This document shows, in pieces, positions 14,432-23,061 of a DNA stretch of 54,030 bases. The stretch comes from DATEFF01 sp964586395 (lineage in GTDB: Bacteria; Patescibacteriota; Saccharimonadia; Saccharimonadales; EFPC-124), in NCBI GenBank assembly GCA_964586395.1, contig CAZPGP010000007.1, forward strand, positions 1 to 54,030, given 5' to 3'. The notes under the pieces are model-generated. The model made no database searches, was not told the DNA's origin, and saw only the letters and a program-made list of their open reading frames with translations. The position numbers and the translations under genes are program-made. Positions within the stretch are counted from its first letter, which is position 1. Every line of letters starts with the position of its first letter.

Positions 14432-16396
14432 ATGGCGTTATTCCAAATCAAGAGCGATTACCAACCAACCGGCGACCAACCTCGTGCTATCGAGAAGCTA
14501 GTCGCTGGGCTTGAAGCTGGCAAAAGAGAACAGACGCTCCTGGGCGTGACCGGTTCGGGCAAGACCTTTACAATGGCTAACATCATCCAGGCTCGCCAAG
14601 TTCCAACGCTTGTCCTGGTACACAACAAAACGCTCGCCGCTCAGTTGTATAGCGAGTTCAAGCAGTTCTTCCCGGATGCCGAAGTCCATTACTTCGTCAG
14701 CTACTTCGACTACTATCAGCCAGAGGCGTACATCGCGAGCAGCGACACCTATATCGAGAAAGACAGCGATATCAACGAAGAGATCGACCGCCTGCGCCAC
14801 GCTGCAACAAGCTCGCTTCTGACGCGACGTGATGTGATTATTGTGGCCAGTGTGAGCTGTATTTACGGCATTGGTTCTGTTGACGATTACGGCGCGATGG
14901 CTCTGCATCTGAAGAAGGGCGAGACTCGCAAGCAAGATAAATTCCTACGCCACCTGTCTGACATCCAGTATCAGCGCAATGATATTGACTTCCACCGCAG
15001 TACCTTCCGGGTTCGCGGCGATGTTGTCGATGTCTTCCCGGCTGGTGGTGAGCGCGCTATTCGCGTTGAATTCTTTGGCGACGAGATCGATCGCATGACT
15101 GAGATCGACCCATTAACAGGCGAGATCACCAAAGAGCTGGACGAAGCTAGTGTGTTTCCTGGCAGTCACTATGTTACGCCGCGCGAAAAGACCTTACAGG
15201 CGATCGAAAAGATTCGCGCCGAAGGCCAAGAGCGCACAAAATTATTTGAATCGCAGGGCAAGCTGCTCGAAGCTCAGCGCCTTAACCAGCGCCTTAAGTT
15301 TGACCTAGAAATGCTGGAAGAAACCGGCTTCGTGAAAGGCATCGAGAACTACAGTCGCTACCTGACCAACCGAGCACCTGGTGAGCAGCCGGCAACGCTT
15401 CTGGACTATTTCCCTGACGATTATCTGTTGTTTGTTGACGAGTCGCACCAGTCCCTGCCACAGGTCCGTGGTATGTACAATGGCGACCGCGCGCGCAAGG
15501 AAATTCTGGTAGAATACGGCTTTCGTTTGCCCAGCGCGCTCGACAACCGTCCACTCACATTTACTGAGTTTGAGCGTCACATCAATCAGGCGGTCTTCGT
15601 GAGCGCTACTCCTGGCGAGTATGAACTCAGCCGCGGCGGCGAGCCAGTGCAGCAGATCATCCGCCCGACGGGATTGCTGGATCCTCCTATCGAGATTCGC
15701 CCGACACACGGGCAGATCGACGATCTTATCGCCGAGATTCGTGACACAATCGCCAAGGGCCAGCGCGTGCTGGTTACCACACTCACCAAGCGAATGGCAG
15801 AGGACATGAGCGAGTACCTGGGTGAACTCCAGATCAAGACCGCCTATCTGCACTCCGACGTCGACACGCTGGAGCGAAGTGATATTCTGCGTGATCTGCG
15901 AACAGGTATCTATGATGTCCTTGTGGGTATTAACTTGCTTCGTGAAGGATTGGACTTGCCAGAGGTGAGCTTGGTAGCGATCATGGACGCGGACAAGGAA
16001 GGCTTCCTGCGATCAGGCCAGGCGCTCATCCAGACAGTCGGCCGTGCCGCTCGTCACGTGGAAGGTCATGTCATTATGTACGCCGATCGTATTACTGACA
16101 GCATGAAGAAAACGCTGGACGAGACGACTCGCCGTCGTACTATTCAAGAGGCTTATAACACCGACCACGGGATTACGCCGCACGGCGTTAGCAAGAAGAT
16201 CGATGAAGGCCTGCGCGCCGTCATTCCTCAGCAGGCCAAGGACGCAAAGCGTGACCTGAAGAAGATTCCGAAAGAAGAAATCCCGAGCGTTATCAAGGAT
16301 TTGACCTCACAAATGGATCTGGCCGCTGCTAACTTGCAGTTTGAGGAAGCGGCTGAGCTGCGCGATATAATTTCTGATTTAAAAGCTAAGTTGTAG
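14432..16396 (+). CDS. uvrB: Excinuclease ABC subunit B
   Basis: Full-length UvrB (654 residues), the damage-verifying helicase-like subunit of nucleotide excision repair that receives DNA from UvrA and recruits UvrC. Walker A is GVTGSGKT (38-45). The beta-hairpin that inserts into DNA starts YFVSYFDYYQPEAY near residue 90. The DESH box lies near 335, the helicase motif VGRAARH is near 535, and a C-terminal UVR domain (about 620-654) contacts UvrC. The start is fixed by the -10 box 8 nt upstream. No uvrA or uvrC in the window. Confidence 0.97.
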   Translation: MALFQIKSDYQPTGDQPRAIEKLVAGLEAGKREQTLLGVTGSGKTFTMANIIQARQVPTLVLVHNKTLAAQLYSEFKQFFPDAEVHYFVSYFDYYQPEAYIASSDTYIEKDSDINEEIDRLRHAATSSLLTRRDVIIVASVSCIYGIGSVDDYGAMALHLKKGETRKQDKFLRHLSDIQYQRNDIDFHRSTFRVRGDVVDVFPAGGERAIRVEFFGDEIDRMTEIDPLTGEITKELDEASVFPGSHYVTPREKTLQAIEKIRAEGQERTKLFESQGKLLEAQRLNQRLKFDLEMLEETGFVKGIENYSRYLTNRAPGEQPATLLDYFPDDYLLFVDESHQSLPQVRGMYNGDRARKEILVEYGFRLPSALDNRPLTFTEFERHINQAVFVSATPGEYELSRGGEPVQQIIRPTGLLDPPIEIRPTHGQIDDLIAEIRDTIAKGQRVLVTTLTKRMAEDMSEYLGELQIKTAYLHSDVDTLERSDILRDLRTGIYDVLVGINLLREGLDLPEVSLVAIMDADKEGFLRSGQALIQTVGRAARHVEGHVIMYADRITDSMKKTLDETTRRRTIQEAYNTDHGITPHGVSKKIDEGLRAVIPQQAKDAKRDLKKIPKEEIPSVIKDLTSQMDLAAANLQFEEAAELRDIISDLKAKL

Positions 16397-16403
16397 CGAG
16401 CGA

Positions 16404-16436
16404 GCCCGCCGGTCCGTTGTACTTGGACTGGCGGGC
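16404..16436 (-). terminator. 3' hairpin shared by c9 and uvrB
   Basis: GCCCGCCGGTCC (16404-16415) pairs with 16425-16436 as 12 contiguous bp including one G-U, 9-nt loop. It lies 5 nt before the c9 stop and 7 nt after uvrB. Confidence 0.65.
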
Positions 16437-16441
16437 AACGC

Positions 16442-16873
16442 TCATGACTCGATCGAGTCGACAGGCGGTAGCACCTGGCTCTGCTCGACGAGGTTGGCGC
16501 CACGCATGAGCCACGGCGACAGCGCGATCGCTTGGCTGACACGGAGCCTTCTCATGCGCGGCCACCGGCCCTCGACCGTGTAGGTCTGGAGGGTGAAGGC
16601 CCTGCGCGGGGAGGGCTGGGTCTTCGGTTGGGCCATCCCCAGCATGTCGCGAGCCCGGCTGCGAACCTGCTCGTTGGGGTGGGCCCTCATTTCGCCGCGC
16701 GCGCTGACGATCCCGCGGTAGGCGTTGATGACGTTGACCAGCCGGTCAAAGTCCGCCTTGCGCACCGTGACGATGTTGTTCGGGCCGCGCTGCCCGGAGT
16801 TGTAAGTGATGACCACGCAGCCCACGGTCTCGGTGGACGGTTGTGGGTCACGGTTTCTGCGTCCTAGACGCAT
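16442..16873 (-). CDS. Cassette gene c9: uncharacterised basic 143-aa protein
   Basis: Unrecognised, arginine-rich soluble protein (MRLGRRNRDPQ at the start, RRAFTLQTYTVEGRW in the second half). GAGGAGG 6 nt upstream fixes the ATG. The extended -10 TGC-TATAAT (16904-16912) gives a leader of about 25 nt. It is convergent with uvrB and divergent from the cupin gene c10. Codon choice is G+C-rich. No motif allows a functional proposal. Confidence 0.65.
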   Translation of the reverse strand: MRLGRRNRDPQPSTETVGCVVITYNSGQRGPNNIVTVRKADFDRLVNVINAYRGIVSARGEMRAHPNEQVRSRARDMLGMAQPKTQPSPRRAFTLQTYTVEGRWPRMRRLRVSQAIALSPWLMRGANLVEQSQVLPPVDSIES

Positions 16874-16903
16874 CGTTCCTCCTCGGTTGTTGAGAACTTA
16901 GGC

Positions 16904-16912
16904 ATTATAGCA
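16904..16912 (-). promoter_or_regulatory. Extended -10 of c9
   Basis: TGC-TATAAT on the minus strand. Confidence 0.6.
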
Positions 16913-16935
16913 CCCTAGCGCTATCGAGTAAAAAA

Positions 16936-16944
16936 TGGTATAGT
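16936..16944 (+). promoter_or_regulatory. Extended -10 of the c10-c12 group
   Basis: TGG-TATAGT, about 30 nt of leader, then AGGGAGG before the ATG at 16981. Confidence 0.6.
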
Positions 16945-16980
16945 CTACATGGCCAATTACTCGAGACTAGGGAGGCGGCA

Positions 16981-17412
16981 ATGACCGCACCTTTGACCGA
17001 CCAGCCGCAGGAGATCCGCGCCAATGGCGTGGTGATCGTGCGGGAACGTAGCGCTCTGCCGGTTCAGGGCATCAACCACGACAGTGAGGGCATTACCAAG
17101 CGCGTCGTGTTGAGCTACAACGACACCGCCGGCTACCTGACGCAGGTGGCTGTGGCGGCGTACCGGCCGGGTTCGTGGTTCAAGAGCCACGCGCACGACG
17201 ACATGGATGAGTTCTTCCAGGTCCTTACCGGCGAGGTGACCTTCACCTTCGGTGATGACGGCGAGAAGCTGACGCTCGGCGCGGGCGGTTACATCTACTT
17301 CCCGGCGGGTATCCGCCACGGCGCCAGGTCGTTGAACGGCGCTGTCGTCGAGACCATCGGTGTTCGCAGCCGCGGCGACGCAGGCAAGGGCCAGAACATC
17401 CCGACCGCCTGA
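16981..17412 (+). CDS. Cassette gene c10: cupin-domain protein
   Basis: A 143-residue single-domain cupin. Motif 1 is GSWFKSHAHDDMDEF, with the two histidines and the glutamate of the metal site; motif 2 is YFPAGIRHGARSLN, with the P-x-G and third histidine. Small cupins may be metal-dependent enzymes or sugar/ligand-binding proteins, and the substrate cannot be told. Strong ribosome site AGGGAGG. It is the first of three cassette genes in line (c10, c11, c12), with c11 58 nt downstream. Codon choice is G+C-rich, like other cassettes. Confidence 0.85.
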   Translation: MTAPLTDQPQEIRANGVVIVRERSALPVQGINHDSEGITKRVVLSYNDTAGYLTQVAVAAYRPGSWFKSHAHDDMDEFFQVLTGEVTFTFGDDGEKLTLGAGGYIYFPAGIRHGARSLNGAVVETIGVRSRGDAGKGQNIPTA

Positions 17413-17470
17413 CGCGGATGGGATGAAGGGGGAGTTTACCCACCCAACGGGGAACGAACGGGGAACTGCC

Positions 17471-17665
17471 ATGTTCATCATCCGATTCCGAGAGCTCGTG
17501 TTCGAAGGCGTCGAAGAAGTCGAGGGCGCACCAACCCCGATCTGGACGCCCACGGCCGAGAACGCCAAGCGGTTCGCCACCAGCGAGGAGGCTGAAGCAG
17601 CAGTGCGTCAGTTCTCGGATGGCGAGGCGATGCTGGGAGCCGAAGTGGTCTCAGCCGAGTCGTAA
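17471..17665 (+). CDS. Cassette gene c11: uncharacterised acidic 64-aa protein
   Basis: Unrecognised small acidic protein beginning MFIIRFRELVFEGVEEVEG and ending in a helix (ATSEEAEAAVRQF). GGGGAA lies 8 nt before the ATG at 17471; the longer ORF from 17360 overlaps c10 and has no such site. It probably shares the c10 promoter, as no promoter is obvious in the 58-nt gap. A 14-bp hairpin follows the stop, which separates it from c12. Confidence 0.6.
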   Translation: MFIIRFRELVFEGVEEVEGAPTPIWTPTAENAKRFATSEEAEAAVRQFSDGEAMLGAEVVSAES

Positions 17666-17676
17666 CGCCGGTAATG

Positions 17677-17715
17677 TGCCTGCGGGCCGCGCTAGTACGA
17701 GGCGGTTCGCAGGCA
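17677..17715 (+). terminator. 3' hairpin of c11
   Basis: TGCCTGCG (17677-17684) pairs with 17708-17715 and extends inward through two G-U pairs and CCGC/GCGG: 14 bp, 11-nt loop. No T-tract. Confidence 0.6.
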
Positions 17716-17742
17716 TGCAGCTCTTTAACGGAAGAGTATGAG

Positions 17743-17940
17743 ATGGGTAGGAAAAACAAAGGATGCGTCATCGCGATCGATGGCAAGTTCCTGATGTTGG
17801 ATGATGACAAGTCCGGCAGACCCAAACTTACCAGGATGCTCAGTAGGGCGGCCGTGTACCCAGCCCAGGGTCACGCCTCGGCTGCTCTTGAGCGTTTGCG
17901 CGGCGACCAAGCGCAGCGAGCACGTATCGTGTCGCGCTAG
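17743..17940 (+). CDS. Cassette gene c12: uncharacterised basic 65-aa protein
   Basis: Unrecognised. It begins MGRKNKGCVIAIDGKFLML and continues DDDKSGRPKLTRML with a basic helical C-terminus. GGAAGAG upstream is a fair ribosome site. Its own promoter was not found, so it may depend on read-through of the c11 hairpin. The ORF on the opposite strand lacks a ribosome site and is less plausible. A 15-bp hairpin follows, then the promoter of the next backbone gene. Confidence 0.5.
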   Translation: MGRKNKGCVIAIDGKFLMLDDDKSGRPKLTRMLSRAAVYPAQGHASAALERLRGDQAQRARIVSR

Positions 17941-17954
17941 GTCCCGCATCTACT

Positions 17955-17988
17955 CGGGGCACTTGCAGACGATCTGCGAGCTGCCCCG
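17955..17988 (+). terminator. 3' hairpin of c12
   Basis: CGGGGCA (17955-17961) pairs with TGCCCCG (17982-17988). The inner TTGCAGA arm continues to a 3-nt loop, about 15 bp with one bulge. The box GAACTTATTA follows at 18016-18025. Confidence 0.6.
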
Positions 17989-18042
17989 GTAGGAATCACC
18001 AATGAGTGATATACTGAACTTATTAAAAGAGAATACAAGGTT

Positions 18043-18813
18043 ATGGCAGAAGAAAAGACACAGTCCGCAACCATATCAACCGATGATCGTAAGAAGAGCC
18101 TCGCGCGTCAGCTCAGTGGCACGAGCTTTCTGACACTAGAGCACGTTGGGTACTTTGTGCTCGTAGTCCTTATGCCGTCTTTATTGCTCCTAGGCGCATC
18201 GACAGCTCTGCAGCTTTGGCAGGGTGGCGGAAATGCTTCGGCTGGTGGCGGGAGTGCTTCGACATTCCTTCCTCTGAGCTACACTGTTGAGCCAATCATG
18301 CGATACGTTGACACGACAGTTGCGATTGGGCTGTCAGCTGCCTTCTTGGTTCTGGCGCCACTGATGTACGTGCTTCGTCGCCGCACCGCTTCTGAATACG
18401 CCAAGCGCCCAGGCTACTCCAGTCGCGTTGCTTACAAACTACCCGTTTACACTGCGCTGGCCTTGCTGGCCGCACAAACCGTTGGTGCTTTCGTTAGTAT
18501 GCTCGGCGTCTTCCTGAATTCGCTGGTTAACATCGGCGTTAAGGGTGCTGACATTGGCGCAATGTACACCACACAATTCGTTCCAGCCCTTCTGGCCTTT
18601 GTCGTCTTCGGGTTGGCTGCGTGGTACGTTATGTGGTTTGCAAAAGGTCGTGACCTCAGTAAGACGTTTGTGGGCGGCGTAAGCCTCCTGGCGACTGTTC
18701 TGACAATTGCATTGTTCGTAACGACGTTAACTCTCAACCACGATACCAAGAACAGCATCGACCCAGTCAAGCCTCAGCCGTACCCTTACGATCTGCCTAC
18801 ATCCGACTACTAA
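18043..18813 (+). CDS. Multi-pass membrane protein, 256 aa, unknown function
   Basis: A polytopic membrane protein with a 30-residue charged cytoplasmic start and about five helices (approximately 36-57, 90-112, 132-157, 176-199 and 208-232). A G/S/A-rich outside loop (GGGNASAGGGSAS) follows helix 1, and the C-terminus is proline- and tyrosine-rich (PQPYPYDLPTSDY). The family was not recognised. The ATG follows a TGA-TATACT box by 27 nt. It is monocistronic before gatC. Codon use is backbone-like. Confidence 0.85.
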   Translation: MAEEKTQSATISTDDRKKSLARQLSGTSFLTLEHVGYFVLVVLMPSLLLLGASTALQLWQGGGNASAGGGSASTFLPLSYTVEPIMRYVDTTVAIGLSAAFLVLAPLMYVLRRRTASEYAKRPGYSSRVAYKLPVYTALALLAAQTVGAFVSMLGVFLNSLVNIGVKGADIGAMYTTQFVPALLAFVVFGLAAWYVMWFAKGRDLSKTFVGGVSLLATVLTIALFVTTLTLNHDTKNSIDPVKPQPYPYDLPTSDY

Positions 18814-18886
18814 ATAAAGCGACGCCTCGCAATCTAAAAACAAGTGGGCAGCGCCTGCCTTCCTCTGTTATACTAAGACTCAAGTT

Positions 18887-19195
18887 ATGACAGATGACGC
18901 AACGAAAACAACTATTTCTATTGATGATGTGCGATATGTAGCCGGCCTGGCTAAGATCGCTGTGACCGACGACGAAGCTGCGAAGCTTCAGGGCGAACTC
19001 GACACAATCCTCGGATACGTGAAGCAGCTCGATACGCTTGATACGACCGGTGTTGAGCCAACCTATCAGGTGACTGGGCTCACGAACGTTGACCGCGATG
19101 ACGCTATCATTGATTATGGCGTGGATCAGCAGGCCCTCCTGGGTAACGCCCCAGCTACGCAGGACAATCAGATAAAGGTACCAAAAGTATTATGA
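18887..19195 (+). CDS. gatC: Asp/Glu-tRNA amidotransferase subunit C
   Basis: A 102-residue GatC, the small clamp protein that holds GatA and GatB together in the complex making Gln-tRNA(Gln) or Asn-tRNA(Asn) from the misacylated forms. It has the family pattern VAGLAKIAVTDDEAAKLQ near the start and the tail NAPATQDNQIKVPKVL. TGT-TATACT (-10) ends 12 nt before the ATG, so the leader is only about 5 nt. The gatA start overlaps its stop by 4 nt (ATGA). Confidence 0.93.
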   Translation: MTDDATKTTISIDDVRYVAGLAKIAVTDDEAAKLQGELDTILGYVKQLDTLDTTGVEPTYQVTGLTNVDRDDAIIDYGVDQQALLGNAPATQDNQIKVPKVL

Positions 19196-20613
19196 GCAGT
19201 ACCATTACCGAACTCCTAGCTGATCTGGAAGCTGGCCGCACAACTGCGGTTCAGCTAGTTACCGAAGCCTTCACGCGTCTGGAGGCAAAACAGGCCGAAT
19301 ATCACATCACGCTGAGCGATGCACGTGAACGCGCCCTGGAGCGCGCCAAGGCAGTCGACGAGGCGCGTACCGCTGGTAAGCCCCTCGGGCGCTTGGCTGG
19401 CATTCCATTTATTGCCAAAGACAACTTCCTGACTTTTGGCACAACCACAACGGCCGCCGCTAAGATCCTCGAAGGCTTTGAGGCCCCATACCAGGCGACT
19501 TCCATTGAGCGACTCGAAGCTGAAGGTGCAATTATGATCGCCAAGGCCAACCTTGATGCCTTTGCCCACGGCTCCAGTACCGAGAATAGCGCTTATGGCG
19601 CAACCAAGAACGCTGTCGACCCCACGCGAGTCCCTGGTGGTAGTTCGGGCGGTTCTGCGACTGCTGTTGCGCTCGATATTGTACCGTTCGCACTGGGTAG
19701 CGACACGGGTGGTTCTATCCGCCAGCCAGCCAGTCTTTCTGGCGTCATCGGCATTAAGCCGACATACGGCCTCGTTTCGCGCTACGGCGTAGTGGCGATG
19801 GCAAGCTCAACGGATACTATTGGCGCTTTCGCGCATACCGCCGAAGATACGGCGCTGGTCATGGACGTCATGGCTGGCCGCGATGAACGCGACAGCACGA
19901 CGATTCCTGACCTCGACAGTAGCCTCATGCCCGCAGATAACACGCCCGGCAAGTTGAAGATTGGCGTAGTCAAGCAGTACATGACCGACGCCGTTCAGCC
20001 AGAAGTCCGCGAAGCAGTAACGCAGCGCGTCGAGCAGCTTCGTGCTCTGGGCCATGATGTAACCGAAGTCAGTATTCCGTCCGTCGACCTGGCACTGGCA
20101 ATCTACTACATTGTCGTCCCGGCCGAAATCAGCAGTAACTTGAGCCGTTATGATGGCATCAAGTACGGCTTGAGCGCGAAAGAAGCCAAGAACCTAGACG
20201 AAGTTTACGGCCTCAGTCGCGACCAGGGCTTCATGGCAGAGAACAAACGCCGCATCCTCATCGGCACCTACGTGCTGAGCAGCGGTTACTACGATGCCTA
20301 CTACCGCAAGGCACAGACCGCGCGTACCATCTTGATTAATGAACTCAATAAAGCGTTTGCCGACTACGATTTGCTCATCGGACCGGTTTCGCCAACGACA
20401 GCGTTCAAGCTTGGTGAGAATACTGACGATCCGCTCAAGATGTACTTAGCTGATATCATGACTGTTGCTGCCAGCCTCGCCGGACTCCCTGCGATTAGCG
20501 TACCATCCGGTGTTGACCGGCAAGGGTTGCCTATCGGTGTTCAGTTGATCGGCAAGCAGAAAAGCGATGGTCTGCTCTTGGCTGTGACAAAGCAGATTGA
20601 GGAGGCGAAGTAG
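19192..20613 (+). CDS. gatA: Asp/Glu-tRNA amidotransferase subunit A
   Basis: A 473-residue amidase-signature enzyme that hydrolyses glutamine and passes ammonia to GatB. The Ser-cis-Ser-Lys triad is visible as K76 (IPFIAKDNF), S151 (PGGSSGGSA) and S175 (DTGGSIRQ). Length is normal. It overlaps gatC by 4 nt and is followed after one base by a small HEPN-like gene, then gatB, so a single operon is clear. Confidence 0.96.
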   Translation: MSSTITELLADLEAGRTTAVQLVTEAFTRLEAKQAEYHITLSDARERALERAKAVDEARTAGKPLGRLAGIPFIAKDNFLTFGTTTTAAAKILEGFEAPYQATSIERLEAEGAIMIAKANLDAFAHGSSTENSAYGATKNAVDPTRVPGGSSGGSATAVALDIVPFALGSDTGGSIRQPASLSGVIGIKPTYGLVSRYGVVAMASSTDTIGAFAHTAEDTALVMDVMAGRDERDSTTIPDLDSSLMPADNTPGKLKIGVVKQYMTDAVQPEVREAVTQRVEQLRALGHDVTEVSIPSVDLALAIYYIVVPAEISSNLSRYDGIKYGLSAKEAKNLDEVYGLSRDQGFMAENKRRILIGTYVLSSGYYDAYYRKAQTARTILINELNKAFADYDLLIGPVSPTTAFKLGENTDDPLKMYLADIMTVAASLAGLPAISVPSGVDRQGLPIGVQLIGKQKSDGLLLAVTKQIEEAK

Positions 20614-20614
20614 T

Positions 20615-21019
20615 ATGGATTCGATTCTGATTCTCTTCCTGGCGTTGATCGTTGTCGCTGGGTTAGTCCTGCTGGTAGGGCTCGGTCAGTTTAGCCGTCG
20701 CCGCAGTGGCCTCGATAGCAAATATTACCGCGACAAGTGGGCCAAGATCGAGCAAGTCCAGAAAATGGGCGAGCCAGGTTGGCAAGTCGCTATCATTCAG
20801 GCAGACAAGTTGCTCGACCAAGCACTGAAGGAACGTGGTTTCTCGGGTGAGACAATGGGCGATCGCCTCAAAAGTTCACACGCTGGCGACAAAGTCTGGG
20901 CCGCCCACAAAATCCGCAACCGTATTGCCCATGAGGCAGACGTTAAGCTTAACCCTGTCATGGTCAGCCAAGCACTGCGCGGCTTCAAGCAGGGACTTAA
21001 GAATGTAGGGGCGCTCTAA
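20615..21019 (+). CDS. Membrane-anchored protein with HEPN-like motif, inside the gat operon
   Basis: A 134-residue protein of unknown function. Residues 2-24 form one transmembrane helix, then a basic stretch (FSRRRSGLD), then a helical cytoplasmic domain. Near residues 100-108, KIRNRIAHEAD matches the R-x4-H motif (RNxxAH) of HEPN-fold proteins, some of which are ribonucleases. The ATG at 20615 is chosen because GAGGAGG lies in the end of gatA; the ORF upstream start would overlap gatA. The stop overlaps the gatB start (TAATG). Tight coupling suggests co-expression with GatCAB, though not necessarily a shared function. Confidence 0.8.
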   Translation: MDSILILFLALIVVAGLVLLVGLGQFSRRRSGLDSKYYRDKWAKIEQVQKMGEPGWQVAIIQADKLLDQALKERGFSGETMGDRLKSSHAGDKVWAAHKIRNRIAHEADVKLNPVMVSQALRGFKQGLKNVGAL

Positions 21020-22473
21020 TGATTGCCAAAGAAATTCTGGACAAATACGAACCGACTATCGGCATTGAATGTCACGTACAGCTCAAGACTAAGACCAAGC
21101 TGTTCAGTGGCGCCGACAACGATGCGCGCGACAAGTCTCCGAACACGACGGTCAGCCCGATCTGTTTTGGTCTGCCGGGCACGCTGCCGGTCCTGAACCG
21201 TGAGGCAGTTAATCTGGCGATTCGTGCTGGCGTGGCGCTAAATGCGGAGATCGCGCACGTCAGTAGTTTCGACCGCAAGCATTATTTCTATCCTGACCTT
21301 CCAAAGGGCTACCAGATTACGCAGCTCGAGCGGCCAACCGTTGGCAAGGGTGAGATCACTGTTCCGCTGAAGGATGGTAGCTTCAAAGTGCGTATTACTC
21401 GCGCCCACATCGAGGAAGATGCTGGTAAGCTGACGCATCCAGATGCCGCCGACTACAGTCTTGTAGACCTTAACCGTGCAGGCACACCACTTATTGAGAT
21501 TGTTTCTGAGGCTGATATGCACAGTGCCGAACAGGCCAAGGCGTATGTGCAGGAGCTTTACTTGCTCATGAAATCAGCTGGCGTAACTTTGGGTGACCTC
21601 TACCATGGCAACATGCGTTTTGACGTTAACATTTCCGTTGCGCCAAAGGGCAGCACGACACTAGGTACTCGAGCCGAGGTCAAGAACCTCAACTCATTCC
21701 GCAGCGTCGAGCGCGCCGCTCAGTACGAGTACGAGCGCCAGGTTGAGCTGGTTGAGAAGGGCGAGAAGATCAAGCAGGAGACTCGTGGTTGGCACGACGC
21801 CAAGCAAAAGACCTTCAGCCAGCGCAGCAAGGAAGAGGCGATGGATTATCGCTACTTCCCAGACGCCGACTTGCCGCCAATTGAATTGAATGACGGGCAG
21901 ATTGCTAAGATTCGCGCACAAGTCGAGCCAACGCTCCCAGCAACGCTCCGCACCAAGTTGAGCGAAATGGGTGTACGCCAGGCTGACGCTGAAACATTAC
22001 TCCTCAATGATGCGTTGACTGGCCTCGGCTACATCCAGACCGTCATGAGCGTCGACAAAGCTGACGCTAAATTCACGGTGAACTTCCTCGTGAATCGTCT
22101 CGCAAACGCTGGCGATACCGAAGCTGGCTTGCCGACGGCTGCGCAGTTTAGCGTAGTCTCGGGCATGTTCCGCGATGGTTTGCTTAGCTCAAACAACGCC
22201 GACCTGCTGTTAATGGAAATTCGTGGCCAGGCGGATGCCGACGCCAAGAGCGTTGCGGAAGCTAAGGGCTGGATCCAGGAGACCGACACAGCCGCTATCG
22301 AAGCGATCGTCGATGAAGTTCTCGCCGACCCAGCAAGCGCCAAAGCGGTTGCTGACATCAAGGCCGGCAATGACCGCGTTATCGGATTCCTCGTCGGCCA
22401 GGTTATGAAGAAGTCGCAGGGCAAAGCCAACCCGGCAATTGTCTCTCAGCTTATTAAAAGCCGCTTGTCTTAG
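21019..22473 (+). CDS. gatB: Asp/Glu-tRNA amidotransferase subunit B
   Basis: A 484-residue GatB with the expected IGIECHVQLKTKTKLFS start, a cradle domain with the HKHYFYPDLPKGYQ-like segment (FDRKHYFYPDLPKGYQ), YRYFPDADLPP mid-protein and a C-terminal YqeY-like tail. It binds the misacylated tRNA and transfers the amide. It overlaps the preceding gene by one base. The kinase gene follows 9 nt later. Confidence 0.96.
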   Translation: MIAKEILDKYEPTIGIECHVQLKTKTKLFSGADNDARDKSPNTTVSPICFGLPGTLPVLNREAVNLAIRAGVALNAEIAHVSSFDRKHYFYPDLPKGYQITQLERPTVGKGEITVPLKDGSFKVRITRAHIEEDAGKLTHPDAADYSLVDLNRAGTPLIEIVSEADMHSAEQAKAYVQELYLLMKSAGVTLGDLYHGNMRFDVNISVAPKGSTTLGTRAEVKNLNSFRSVERAAQYEYERQVELVEKGEKIKQETRGWHDAKQKTFSQRSKEEAMDYRYFPDADLPPIELNDGQIAKIRAQVEPTLPATLRTKLSEMGVRQADAETLLLNDALTGLGYIQTVMSVDKADAKFTVNFLVNRLANAGDTEAGLPTAAQFSVVSGMFRDGLLSSNNADLLLMEIRGQADADAKSVAEAKGWIQETDTAAIEAIVDEVLADPASAKAVADIKAGNDRVIGFLVGQVMKKSQGKANPAIVSQLIKSRLS

Positions 22474-22482
22474 GCTAGGCTG

Positions 22483-23052
22483 ATGAATAATCCAGTTTTA
22501 ATTATCGTGCACGGGAAGCCCGGTGCAGGAAAATCAACTTTAGCTAAACGACTCGCTCGTGATCTTGACATGCACCGTATGGGCAAGGACGACATCAAAG
22601 AATTTATGTTCGACAAGATGGGCGTTGGGGATCGGGACTGGTCGATTACGCTAGGTCGGGCGGCTAGCGAAATGCTTTATCCTTTGGCAGATGCTATCTT
22701 GGCGAGCGGCAGATCCTTTATTTTGGAGAGTGCATTCTACAAGGCGCTTTCTGACCAACGCCTCCAGGAAATTGTTGAGATGCACAAGGCTCGCTGCATC
22801 CAGATATATTGTGATCTCGATTCTGAGGAGCGCAAACGTAGGTTTGTTGCCCGCAACGAGAGTGGAGAACGACATCCTGGCCACGTCGATGCCTTGAACT
22901 ACAACGCTAGCGACGAAGAAACGGACAGCAAAAAATACGCTCCACTCGAGGTCGGTACCGTTTGGCCGGTTGACACAACTCACTTTGGCGAGCCAGAATA
23001 CAAGATGTTGCTGCAGCGTATTGCGGCATTTATTGATCAGAAAGAAGGGTAG
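22483..23052 (+). CDS. P-loop kinase (AAA_33-like)
   Basis: A 189-residue P-loop protein. Walker A is GKPGAGKST (11-19). A RMGKDDIKEFMFDKMG segment resembles the substrate-binding part of small-molecule or nucleotide-like kinases, and KRRFVARNESGERHPGH is a lid-like region. The substrate is unknown. It starts 9 nt after gatB and precedes galU by 9 nt, so it probably belongs to the same transcript. Confidence 0.8.
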   Translation: MNNPVLIIVHGKPGAGKSTLAKRLARDLDMHRMGKDDIKEFMFDKMGVGDRDWSITLGRAASEMLYPLADAILASGRSFILESAFYKALSDQRLQEIVEMHKARCIQIYCDLDSEERKRRFVARNESGERHPGHVDALNYNASDEETDSKKYAPLEVGTVWPVDTTHFGEPEYKMLLQRIAAFIDQKEG

Positions 23053-23061
23053 ATCGAAAGT

